This document shows, piece after piece, positions 1 through 9,889 of a stretch of 64,000 nucleotides of DNA. Below the pieces are notes generated by a model, which was given only the letters and a program-made list of their open reading frames with translations, ran no database searches and was not told the DNA's origin. Both the position numbers and the translations under genes were made by a program. Position 1 is the stretch's first letter, and each line of letters begins with the position of its first letter. The stretch spans positions 40,967,419-41,031,418 of the forward strand of contig CM031626.1 in the NCBI GenBank assembly GCA_018398815.1, read 5' to 3'. The stretch is from Conus ventricosus. Taxonomy: Eukaryota > Mollusca > Gastropoda > Neogastropoda > Conidae.

Positions 1-228
1 GCGACACCTCCTGGATGAAACTGAAACTAAAACTGGTCACAGATGGACAACTCTTCACCGATCATATCACTTGTTTTCAGAGAATTCCACCGATGAAATC
101 ATTCCCAGTTTCCAAAACGTGAGCTTCCCCTGAGCTGATGTCACAGTTCACGACTGACCTGTGACCCTATCCTTACGCCAGCTGGTCTACCCGAAATAGT
201 CCCATTCCTTTCCTTTCGATCTGCCTGC

Positions 229-1518
229 TTGTAAACCACCTGGCATGTGTCAACCACCTAGCATGTGTAAACCACCTGGCATGTGTCAACACACCTAGCA
301 TGTGTAAACCACCTGGCATGTTAAACCACCTGGCATGTGTCAACCACCTAGCATGTGTAAACCACCTGGCATGTGTCAACCACCTGGCATGTGTCAACCA
401 CCTAGCATGTGTAAACCACCTGGCATGTGTCAACCGCCTAGCATGTGTAAACCACCTGGCATGTGTAAACCACCTGGCATGTGTCAACCACCTAGCATGT
501 GTAAACCACCTGGCATGTGTCAACCACCTGGCATGTGTAAACCACCTGGCATGTGTCAACCACCTAGCATGTGTAAACCACCTGGCATGTGTAAACCACC
601 TAGCATGTTCAACCACCTAGCATGTGTAAACCACCTGGCATGTGTCAACCGCCTAGCATGTGAAAACCACCTAGCATGTGTAAACCACCTGGCATGTGTC
701 AACCACCTGGCATGTGTCAACCACCTAGCATGTGTAAACCACCTGGCATGTGTCAACCACCTAGCAGTGTAAACCACCTAGCATGTGTAACCACCTAGCA
801 TGTGTAAAGTAAACCACCCTGGCATGTGTCAACCGCCTAGCATGTGTAAACCACCTAGCATGAGTCAACCACCTACCATGTGTAAACCACCTGGCATGTG
901 TAAACCACCTAGCATGTGTCAACCACCTAGCATGTGTAAACCACCTGGCATGTGTAAACCACCTGGCATGTGTAACCACTACATGGCCATGTGGTCAAAC
1001 CACCTAGCATGTGTAAACCACCTAGCATGTGTCAACCACCTGGCATGTGTCAACCACCTAGCATGTGTCAACCACCTGGCATGTGTAAACCACCTGGCAT
1101 GTGTCAACCACCTAGCATGTGTAAACCACCTGGCATGTGTCAACCACCTAGCATGTGTAAACCACCTGGCATGTGTAACCACCTGGCATGTGTCAACCAC
1201 CGAGCATGTGTAAACCACCTGGCATGTGTCAACCACCTGGCATGTGTCAACCACCTAGCATGTGTAAACCACCTGGCATGTGTCAACCACCTGGCATGTG
1301 TCAACCAGCCTAGCATGTGTAAACCACCTGGCATGTGTCAACCACCTAGCATGTGTAAACCACCTGCATGTGTCAACCACCTGCATGTGTACAACTACCT
1401 AGCATGTTCAACCACCTAGCATGTGTAAAACCACCTAGCATGTGTAAACCACCTAGCATGTGTAAACCACCTGGCATGTGTCAACCGCCTAGCATGTGTA
1501 AACCACCAGGCATGTGTC
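229..1518. repeat. 18-bp minisatellite, about 71 copies
   Basis: The unit is caaccacctggcatgtgt with variants (tag for tgg, gta for gtc). Copies are mostly 18 bp, with scattered one- or two-base indels. Because 18 is a multiple of three, both strands stay open in several frames and give hexapeptide runs such as MCKPPG. I see no start context, splice signal or unique flanking coding sequence, so I do not call a gene. Confidence 0.95.
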
Positions 1519-1587
1519 TTGATGGGCGTATAAAAGAAAAGAAGAAGAAGAATCAACTCTGAGACACAATGACCATTCTCAGAACAA

Positions 1588-1640
1588 TCACATGTGTCAA
1601 CCGCCTAGCATGTGTCAACCGCCTAGCATGTGTCTTGTGT
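1588..1640. repeat. Detached copies of the 18-bp minisatellite
   Basis: About three further units (caaccgcctagcatgtgt) follow 70 bases of unrelated sequence that contains gaagaagaagaa. They end where recognisable transposase sequence begins, so the array has probably replaced the 5' end of the neighbouring DNA transposon. Confidence 0.8.
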
Positions 1641-1691
1641 GCATGTGTGCTACAAGGTTCAGAAAACGACTTGCCGCTGAGCGCTACAGAG

Positions 1692-2737
1692 ATGCCAAGA
1701 CTACGAGCAGAGGAAACGCAATCGTGCCCTAGGCCATCTGGAGGCTGTGTGGATGCCAGGCAGGTCGCCAACATCTTTAACGTCCACATCTCAACCATCT
1801 ATCGTCTGCAGCAACCGCATGCGAGTCACTGGTACCACTGATGATCGTCCCCGCCAGGCCGCCCTCGGGTCACCACACACCAAGAGGATCGCCATTTTGT
1901 TCGAACCCATCTGCGGGACAGGCGGCAAACACCTGCTAACACTGCTCGACAGTGCCTGGGAATCTCCAGCAACAAATCAGCCTCAACACTGTGCGGGGGC
2001 GGCGTCTTCAGGAGAACGGGCTGGCATGGTAGGCTCCTCACAGAGGTCCGGTACTGACACCAGACACCGGCAGGACAGGCTGCAGTGGGCACAAGCCCGA
2101 ATCAAACTGGCGCAGGCAGCAGTGGGGACGCATACTGTTCTCAGATGAGAGCCGTTTTTGTATTGACATGGCTGACGGTCGTGTCCAGAATATGGCGTCG
2201 ACCTGGTGAACGCTATAACTGACTCCTGTGTGGTAGAGCGGAACCCCTGGGGAGGCCCGAACTTTATGATGGGGTGCAATTGGCATTAACCCACGCCATA
2301 GACCATCATCTTTCAGAACATTGGTCCTGGTCGCGGACAGGGTGTCAATGCACAGCTCTAACATCCACCAGGTGCTCAGACCCCATGTCGTTCCTTTTTT
2401 TTGCGCAACACCCAAACTGGACATTCCAACAGGAGACAATGCAAGACCACACACAGCCAGGGCCACCCAGCAATTTCTTCAGCATAACAACGTCAATGTG
2501 CTGGCCCTGGCCAGCCCTCAGTCCCGATTTAAAACCCAATAGAACATTTTTGGGATGAACTTGGCAGACGGCTGGACCTCCCTGCGTCCACGACCAGCAA
2601 CAGCGGCTCAACTTCACCAGGCCATCGTCCATGTGTGGGCTGGTGTGCCAAGGGACCGCATCAACCACCTGGTCCACTCAATGAGCCGCAGGTGTCGAGC
2701 AGTTGTCCATGCAAATGGTGGCTACACACGGTATTAG
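1692..2737 (+). pseudogene. Tc1/mariner-type transposase, broken copy
   Basis: This is a remnant of a DDE transposase that would cut and reinsert its element at TA sites. The first frame (ATG at 1692) carries a paired-like helix-turn-helix with DARQVANIFNVHISTIYRLQQ. Later frames give FSDESRFCIDMADGRV around the first catalytic Asp and QDNARPHTAR around the second. Near 2530-2555 a shifted frame gives SPDL and the FWDELGRRLDLP region. The spacing from the second Asp to the expected third acidic residue fits DD34E. The end motif NGGYTRY precedes a TAG at 2735. Several frameshifts separate these blocks, and the expected glutamate region is disrupted by an extra base, so it cannot make active protein. 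The family call is firm. The exact lineage is not determined. Confidence 0.9.
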
Positions 2738-2935
2738 GACTTCAAGCTGGTTTGTCACGTGACCTTGGATTTTTCCACACAAAGACATATTGCTGATGAC
2801 ATTTTCACACATTACCGTGTAATGAATCAAATCACGTTGAATTCTCGCTTCCACTCTGTACAATTGTGACCAATAAAATTCGCCCCTAACCTTCAGCTTG
2901 TTTTGCTTTCGCGTTTTTTATGGAAGTCAGTATAT
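2738..2935 (+). mobile_element. Probable 3' flank of the Tc1-like element
   Basis: About 200 bases follow the transposase stop, including ccaataaaattcgcccctaacc. That could be a transposon polyadenylation signal. Sequence homology ends near gaagtcagtata. I could not match a terminal inverted repeat because the 5' end is lost, so the right boundary is approximate. Confidence 0.4.
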
Positions 2936-3154
2936 GTTTCTGTATCATGCTTTCGTTACCTTAACCTTCACTATCGTTGTTAGCAGTATGATTCAGTAAT
3001 ACTATTGCTTGTATTGATACTACCACTAGCATTGACATCACAATCGCCTTAGCCTCTGGGACTTTCCACGGCAACCCTGCTGCTTAAGAATCCTCTAACC
3101 CACTCTCCTTTCTCCCATACCCATACTTATTTACACCAAGATTGATCCTGTCTT

Positions 3155-3174
3155 CCCCCCCCCCCCCCCCCCCC
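3155..3174. repeat. Poly-C tract, 20 nt
   Basis: Uninterrupted C run in otherwise ordinary AT-rich sequence. It is one of about a dozen long C or G homopolymers in the window. The stretch from 2935 to 3330 holds nothing else I recognise. Confidence 0.95.
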
Positions 3175-3334
3175 AATATTTTGACCATTATTAGTATTCC
3201 TATCAGTAATATTATTATCATCATTACGACTTTGACTCACTCACTATTTCCCTTCCAACAGCCTCGTTCTCATTCAACGCCTTCTTCCTTGCGCTGAACC
3301 CTAAGCGATCTGAAGCGATCAAAGCTAAGTGAAT

Positions 3335-3495
3335 TTTCGTTGTTTTATTCGTTTATATATCACCTGACGAAGACCTAAGAGGTCGAAACGCGTTGTGTTT
3401 TGTCTTGTGACTCGTTTGTCCACGTTCTCTGGCGGTTCGCTAACATTTATTTAAGATGTGTTTAGATTTCCGCCTGCAGTCGTCTCGCTTTGCAA
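3335..3495 (+). repeat. Dispersed repeat with hammerhead-like core, copy 1
   Basis: The core at 3363-3392 reads CCTGACGA, then GACC-TAAGA-GGTC (a 4-bp stem), then GAAACGCG. It is followed by cttgtgactcgtttgtcc and ctggcggt. The downstream block cctgcagtcg is shared with the copy near 17.6 kb. Related copies lie near 8.53, 17.50 and 44.78 kb. The CTGANGA...GAAAC order resembles the hammerhead ribozyme core, but an extra A precedes stem II, so catalysis is doubtful. Confidence 0.6.
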
Positions 3496-3835
3496 CTAGA
3501 TCTTATTTGGAGGTAAATTACGCATTGGGGTCAGGTTGTATATTCTTGTGAAGGAAACGACGGAAACGGCGGGAACGAGACGAGTCCAACGGTACGCCAC
3601 ATGCCGCACTTTTTGCTGTGTCATGGCTGGTCGCTTCGTGGCAAAAATGGCCTTTTTCGCGAGTTTGTGTTGGATTGAACGGTGAACTGTCCAAATTAAA
3701 CATCAAAATTAATGCATTAGAGGTCGAATGTTGATTTAATATGCATACACATGATGTAAAATTGATCATAGAATCCGAAAATGAGGAAAACTGAAAATTG
3801 ACAAAATCGACCCCTCCCGTCCTTTTTGCCTGCAG

Positions 3836-4140
3836 CGGCGATCGCCGTGAGCGACTTATTGTACCTCACGAATTTTGTCGTACCTCACGAGTTTTGTTCC
3901 CAATTTGGTAACCATTTTTGTCGCCCTTAACTGCTTTTGTCGTCCGGTGACAAAAGTGGTTGATGTAGACGACAAAACTCGTGAGGTTGCCCCGGAAAAA
4001 TGGACGACATAAGTGGTTGTGGCGACATAAATGGTTGTTAAGTGACGACAAACATCGTAAGGTGCGACATAAATGGTTGAAATGGACGACAAAACTCGTG
4101 AGGTGATACAAGTGGTTCAGGACGACAAAAAAACGGCGCA
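3836..4140. mobile_element. Fold-back (MITE-like) element made of repeated words
   Basis: The word acgacaaaactcgtgaggt occurs near 3971 and 4086. Its reverse complement occurs near 3864 and 3883. A second word of the type gcgacataaatggttg recurs four or more times between them. The left end carries a perfect 12-bp palindrome, cggcgatcgccg (3836-3847). The element stops exactly where the antisense LINE coding sequence begins (ELLTAV). I see no coding capacity. Whether it inserted into the LINE or the LINE was truncated against it is open, because no LINE sequence resumes to its left. Confidence 0.6.
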
Positions 4141-4417
4141 ACAGCTGTTAGTAGTTCATTCTCTGTCAAGCTGCCTTCACAACTATCCTGCTGAGAGTCG
4201 GAAAGCTGTGGCACTGAAGTATCAGATATAAAGTTATCTACCATTTTGTTCCATGTTTCCTGCTCTTACCTTTTTCCTGTACAACTTCCAATAATAGTCT
4301 CGCTGCATTTTCATTATTTCTCACTGTTATGTAACTAATCTACCATTTTCATCACAAAGTTCTTCTATTATCTTTGAATTTCTCTTGATTTTTCCAAGTT
4401 CAGAAAATATTTTGTGT

Positions 4418-4418
<1 letters not shown>

Positions 4419-4454
<36 letters not shown>
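4419..4454. repeat. Poly-C tract, 36 nt, inside the LINE
   Basis: In element sense this is a G run placed exactly at the EEGE codons that precede the KYFLNLEK motif. It looks like an expansion of a short native G run. Confidence 0.95.
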
Positions 4455-4699
4455 TTCAATCCATTTCATTCTAGATCTTACCTGTGCTGCACGTGCTTTA
4501 TAAGTTTCTAATAATTCTAATTCTTGCATTTAGTGCTGTCGCTGATTTTGATAATGAATATCATTAGGGTTTTTTGCAATATGAATATCTATGTCGTTTA
4601 ACTTACCTTGTATTTCTACTAACTTATTTCTTCTGTCGATGCTCTTGCCTTTAGCATAAATTATTGTAAAACTCTTAATCTTCAGTGTATGATTTCCCA

Positions 4700-5125
4700 T
4701 TCCATTTGAAAATCGATGTTTTCGTCCATATGTGATATATGATCACTTATCAAACTATTCATCTGTGTGATATAGTTGAAGTCATTCAACAATGAGTTAT
4801 TGAACTTCCACAGCCCAGGTCCCCTCTCAAAGCTTGAGAATTTCAATTTGATGGAGCAACCTCGTGATCTGTGAAAGGGACAGAATGAATATGCAGTCTA
4901 ATTGTTTTGTCAAACAAATCCATCATTGGATATAAATAATCCAATCGGCGTGCAATAAAAGGAGAAGTTTTATGCCATGTAAATTCCTTTTCATCTGGAT
5001 GAAACATTCTCCAGGTATCATACAGGTCATGGCTTTTTATTAAATCATTGAATTTCTTTACTGTGCCCTCTGCATGTTTTTCTCCAGAGGTGATATCTAA
5101 ATCGTTATCTAATACACAGTTGAAA

Positions 5126-5157
<32 letters not shown>

Positions 5158-5582
5158 ATTAACAAGTGCTCTGACTGAACATTAGAGATAACATCTCCCA
5201 GTTCATCAAAGAAAGTATTCTTTTCATTGTCATTATTTGGAGCATATACATTCACAATGACCACTTTTTTTTATGCGAATTTCTATTTCAATGGCCAAAA
5301 TTCGTCTTGAATTGAACACTATCTTGTAATTATCAACCACATTGTACCGGAATAAAACAACTTGACCACAACTATGTGATGTATAACTATTATATAATAA
5401 TTCACCTTTGCCCCATTCTTTTTTTCCATTGCCATAAACATCATCAGTGATATGTTTTCTTGCAAACAAATTATATCGTACTTTTTCTCTTTCAAGTGTT
5501 TAGATATTGATTTTCTTTTCCAACACGAGCGCAAATCCCGTAAATTTAATGAAAAAACGGTCAATCCGGAATCACAAGCCAT
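4700..5582 (-). pseudogene. LINE endonuclease domain (AP-endonuclease-like), degenerate
   Basis: This domain would nick the target DNA for target-primed reverse transcription. Visible in element sense are an N-terminal SLNLR block, the core KKYDIICLQE, TDDVYGNGKKEW, the conserved GGDFNCVLDND block (around 5100-5160) and a C-terminal LDYLYP-like block near 4930-4950 followed by a DHE-like region. The reading frame changes several times. A 30-nt G run (5127-5156 on this strand as C) has grown inside the Gly-Gly of the GGDFN motif, so the domain is inactive. Confidence 0.8.
5127..5156. repeat. Poly-C tract, 30 nt, inside the endonuclease
   Basis: It sits at the Gly codons of the conserved GGDFN motif when read in LINE sense. 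A short GGGG seed in coding sequence is the likely origin. Confidence 0.95.
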
Positions 5583-5673
5583 AAGGAAAGTCCGTAATTC
5601 AAGCGGTTATCAAATCCAAACGCAAACCCGTGAACAAAGGGCCGTGTAACGCACGTAAGTCGTCTCCGTCAGG

Positions 5674-6695
5674 TCAAACCGGCACACTCGGCGAAGATTC
5701 ACCCACCATCTCCCCCACCTTTACTCTGCCCACTCGACACGGAGCAGTCAGGTGAGGGCCGCGAACAGGTGAGCATTTTAGCCTTTGGGCCCGTCCCGCC
5801 GCTGGCCAGATCCTCGTCACCTGACCTCTGTCGCTTGCCACCGGTGCTGCGTGAACGCTGGTCCTTCCCACGCGCACTATATTGCCGGATATTTTTCCGC
5901 GGCGAAGGTGAGAACGAATCTTTGCCAGTGTCGGTTCCATCAGTTTGAGTTTCGGGAACCACATCTGTCATAGAGTCTTCAAAGACATCTTCCCCATCCT
6001 CAAACAAATTTGCCCCTACCTGCTCATCTCCTGACTGCTGGCTCTCACCCGTGAGCCTTACATCTTCTGTACGCTCAATCTGACACCTGCCTCTGATTCA
6101 GAGATAGGTCCACTCACCTGGGGGTCAGGGAAAGTGCCACAGGCCGGATCACCACGCTTGTGACCACTCTGCAAGCAGTCCCTGCAAGTCACCAGATTCT
6201 GACACTGGTGTCGGTGGTGTCCTGACTGCAGGCAGTTAGAGCACACAGGGCTCCGGGACACCTTGGGCTGCTCCTTGTGGTAGAGGCGAGCAGGAAACTA
6301 CCCACCTTTACAAACCTGTCCAGTGGTACTAACGGGCGGTTAATAAACACAAAGTGTCGACCTGTAACAAAACGGGTTAGTTTTCCGTCCCTGTCCTTGA
6401 TCTTCTCCATTAGGAGAGAAGATCTGAGAACATATCTCAGTCTAACAAGAGCACTCTCTATATCGTCATTGGACACCGAGACTGGAAGATCTGAGATAAA
6501 TAGTGTTGTAAGGGGAACTTCAACACCATTGCTCCCTCTCAAAATGAATGGATTCTTGTCAAAAAGAGACACGGTACATCCATTTACAACAATCCCCTCA
6601 ATCAAAAGTTGAGTCCTAGCAGCTCGAGTCAAGGGGTAGATCCTCCAGAGACCTTTGATGCACTGAGCACCATACACTGTTTCCTTGCCGCACAC
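5674..6695 (-). pseudogene. LINE ORF1 with two zinc knuckles
   Basis: This is an RNA-binding ORF1 of a non-LTR element. The first part (6695 to about 6270) contains a plausible RRM-like fold region with TLFISDLPVSVSNDDIESAL and FVFINRPLVPLDRFVKVG. It is followed by CSNCLQSGHHRHQC, a CX2CX4HX4C knuckle, and CRDCLQSGHKRGDPAC, a second, slightly irregular one. The C-terminal part (6007-5699) is charged and low complexity (SPSPRKN, RSTGGKRQRSGDED). Three open segments in different frames cover the region, so it needs at least two frameshifts to be continuous. It lies directly upstream of the endonuclease in element order, as expected for ORF1. Confidence 0.75.
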
Positions 6696-6850
6696 TCTTT
6701 CAGCAGCCAGACAAACGTCTAAATCAGAAAAAAACTATCTTCACTTGAATTAATAGTTTTATCAACAAAAGGTAAGTCTTTAATAAGCATAACATGCTTG
6801 AGAAAGAAAAAAAACAGGCTCCACTCGCTGTGAGACAGCCATTGTGAAAA

Positions 6851-7395
6851 AAAAACGGGGATGGAGGAGGGGGGGGGGGGGACAAAAGAAAGAACACCGA
6901 AGAAAATGGCTGAATTCGTTGGGGTGGAGTTACATTTTTACATCACAAACTGCACGTGCAAAAGGTAAAGCAAAAGGAAAAGCAAAACACAAACCGTTTC
7001 AAGGCGTACCCAATGGAGAAAAAAAACAACAACTTCGGAATAAACAAAACATCAAAATACCAAAACACTGAACATCTCTCCTCCCTTTAACCTTTCCTGA
7101 ACTGATCAGGTCACCAGGTACTGCCGGGTGGTTGGAACTCAAGACTCTCAGCTCAGCAGGCAAGCGATCTGACCACTGGACCAAGCGCCCATCACTGTAA
7201 CCTGTTGTTACTGGTCGCTGGCACTGATAAGATGTCAGTCACAAACATTCTACCGCAGACTCCATGACAACCTCTTATCGTCATGTGTTTTTTTTTTGTT
7301 GTTGTTTTAGTTCCTAAAATTGATAAACATTTGTTCATCTGATCTAAGATGTTATGGTGGAAAGATTTCAAAATAGTGTTTGCGTCTTTTAGAAA
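6851..7395. other. No gene recognised
   Basis: A short run of A and G (6848-6881) marks the 5' edge of the LINE. The rest is ordinary AT-rich sequence without a supported coding exon or RNA. Confidence 0.5.
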
Positions 7396-7403
7396 ACCTG
7401 TGC

Positions 7404-7404
<1 letters not shown>

Positions 7405-7488
<84 letters not shown>

Positions 7489-7605
7489 CGTGCGTGCATG
7501 CGTGAGGGTGTGTGTGTGTTTGTGTGTGTGTGTGTTTGTTTGTGTGTTAGTATTTGTGTGTGTGTTTGTGTGTGTATGTGTGCGTGCGTGTGTGTCCGTG
7601 CGTGC

Positions 7606-7670
<65 letters not shown>

Positions 7671-7678
7671 GTGCGTGC

Positions 7679-7739
<61 letters not shown>
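7405..7739. repeat. Compound GT microsatellite
   Basis: About 330 bases of (GT)n interrupted by cgtgcgtgcgtg blocks. All long frames here (CVCVCV or THTHTH) are artefacts of the dinucleotide. Confidence 0.97.
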
Positions 7740-7740
<1 letters not shown>

Positions 7741-7969
7741 TATTCCACTTGTTCGTTCGGGGCTGTTAAATTTAGAATCATTCTCTGAGAGCCATCTTTC
7801 TTTTCCCTCACACACAAAAAAAGATACAAGCTGCTTTGTTTCAGGCTCAATTTTTCTGTATCACTCTTTCCCTCGGCTGCATCTGTCGTTCTTCATCGAT
7901 TCCAGAGTTTTATTGCTCTGTAAATCAGCTTTCTCCTTTCGAGTGCATTTCATAGGGATGGGGGGCGGG

Positions 7970-8290
7970 GTGGGTGGGGGCGGTATTGTCAAATTTAATT
8001 GTATAACCTTTATGGCAGTTTCAGTTTCTGGGTCAGGTGCCATTTGCTGCAATACGCTTGGTGTTGTTTCCATTTGTACAGCATGGAACGATTCATGTTT
8101 AGCTTTTAGGTAAACCTGGTTTTCTTTGTGACCGCTGCTGCGCAGAGATAAGTCTGGTTCCTAGGGTTGACCCCTTGTGACCTCCTCCCCTCTTACCCTG
8201 GTGCCCCCCCCCCCCCCCCTGCTCCACCCCGTCTTTCCTCACCCTCTCACCCACCCATTCTTATCCCCATGTTGGCCCTGACCTCTTAAT
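7970..8290. other. No gene recognised; G- and C-rich low complexity
   Basis: Contains ggggggcggggtgggtgggggcgg near 7961 and a C run near 8205. No coding or RNA feature is supported. Confidence 0.5.
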
Positions 8291-8790
8291 AAGAGTTTCC
8301 AAATGGAGTGACTGAGGGCGGAGAACGAAGCAAAATTTAGAAAGAGAGGGTTAGTTACCGCCAAGGACATTGACAAACACAGCACAGGTCAAGAGACCAA
8401 GTTCCAAGTTTTTCCGGAACACATGGACAGATAAGTCACTCTTCGTTCTTTGTTTGTACTGTCCTAAATGTTAAATGTGATCTGGGTTTGTTTTGGGTTG
8501 TTGTTTTTTTTTGTTTTTTTGTTTTTTTTTTGCCTGAAGAAGACCCAAGAGGTCGAAATGCATTGTCTCTTGTCCTGTGTTTGTCAATGTCCCTGGCGGT
8601 AACTAACCCCCCCCCCCCCCCTCTCTTCTCCCTCTCTCTCTCTCTCTCTCTCTCTTAATAAGAGGGCAAAGTGTGTACTTACCAAGTTAGTTTCAAACGA
8701 AGTGACCGAGGGCGGAAAATGGAGCAAAATTTAGAAAGAGAAGGGGTTAGTTACCGCCAAGGACACAGACAGAGTAGGCCTACAGGACCA
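8285..8790. mobile_element. Inverted/direct repeat element with hammerhead-like core, copy 2
   Basis: A block (ttaataagag ... gagggcggagaa ... gttagttaccgccaagga) occurs at about 8285-8398 and again in direct orientation at about 8655-8790. The inner arm gttagttaccgccaaggac...caagagac (8349-8398) reappears inverted at 8564-8607. The inverted arm is preceded by the hammerhead-like core cctgaagaagacccaagagg (8533 on) and gtcgaaatg. The layout is a fold-back unit flanked by a partial direct repeat. No protein is encoded. Confidence 0.65.
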
Positions 8791-8851
8791 CTCTCCATCT
8801 GGTGACAGATAGTAGACTACTTGTAATCGCTCGGGCTTGTCAATATTCGAA

Positions 8852-8892
<41 letters not shown>
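8852..8892. repeat. Poly-G tract, 41 nt
   Basis: The longest uninterrupted G run of the window. Confidence 0.97.
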
Positions 8893-8896
<4 letters not shown>

Positions 8897-9470
8897 ACAC
8901 ATCGTTTTGGTGAGACATAATGATGAACGTCCGAGTGAGTGAATACTGCTCATGGAAGGGAAGGGTAAGGTACACAGAGGCACAACTCTACAACACAGGG
9001 CGATGCTGATAGCTCGCTGGCTCGGTGTGAACTGATAAGGTTGGTCGCGTGATATGGCTCTCGCATCCTTTCATTGTAGAATTTGAGTACAGGGTTGCTA
9101 TCTTGAATCGTCAGTATGAATGATATATACATGTTGAAATAATGTATGCCTGACAAGGACTGATTGTAAGACTATATTGACCTCAAATCTTCCTCCTTGC
9201 GTATTAACGATCAGTCAAGCAATCAACCAACCAATCAAACGCAGAGTGGAGGAATGCAGGAAATGCGTAAGAAATTCTCTCTTTTCGTGAGTCACAGTTC
9301 TCTGAGTTCTTGAGGGTCACCATCGTTTGCTTTGATGACTCAAGAATGCCCTTTCCAGGACCAATAAGGACTGCAGTTTTCATTCCCCAACACTCACTCA
9401 CCTCATGAGGTGACTTAGTTATCTCTTTTCATCGGCCATGTTTCTCTGTTTTCTTGAGTTATGATTATTA
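8893..9470. other. No gene recognised
   Basis: Ordinary sequence between the poly-G tract and the first 46-bp array. I find no supported exon, RNA gene or element. Confidence 0.5.
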
Positions 9471-9475
9471 TTGCT

Positions 9476-9855
9476 TTGATGGATCGTGACTGTCTGATTT
9501 GATAGATCTTAGTGAGCTTTCTTGACGGATCGTGACTGTCTGATTTGATAGATCTTAGTGAGCTTTCTTGACGGATCGTGACTGTCTGATTTGATAGATC
9601 TTAGTGAGCTTTCTTGACGGATCGTGACTGTCTGATTTGATAGATCTTAGTGAGCTTTCTTGACGGATCGTGACTGGAGATTCTTGATTTTGAATGATCT
9701 TATGTAGATCTTATCTTGACGGATCGTGACTGTCTGATTTGATAGATCTTAGTGAGCTTTCTTGATGGATCGTGACTGTCTGAATTGATAGGTCTTAGTG
9801 AGCTTTCTTGACGGATCGTGACTGTCTGATTTGAGAGATCTTAGTGAGCTTTCGT
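9476..9855. repeat. 46-bp minisatellite I, about 8 copies
   Basis: The unit begins ttgacggatcgtgactgtct and ends tagtgagctttc. The first four copies are nearly identical. One unit around 9670-9715 is rearranged. Confidence 0.95.
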
Positions 9856-9889
9856 GAGTCACAGCGTGTCACGGTTGCCTGTTTCCGTG

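Larger units (their letters stand above)
4141..6850 (-). mobile_element. Non-LTR retrotransposon (L1/Tx1-like), truncated
   Basis: An antisense LINE carries, in element order, a short 5' region, ORF1 (6695 to about 5674), an apurinic-type endonuclease domain (5582 to about 4700), and the linker and start of reverse transcriptase (about 4500 to 4141). The catalytic RT palm and everything downstream are missing. The linker shows a GEKNTKYFLNLEK-like motif and the RT start ends in SLTENELLTAV. The domain order and these motifs suggest the L1/Tx1 group, which is an inference without alignment. Two poly-C tracts (poly-G in element sense) interrupt the coding region. Confidence 0.8.

Noticed and set aside
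173..1419. Long frames on both strands with HARWFT or MCKPPG repeats
   Set aside because: They come from the 18-bp minisatellite and several frames are open together.
7349..8113. 254-codon frame over the GT repeat
   Set aside because: Most of it is Cys-Val from the dinucleotide. The remainder has no recognisable protein features.
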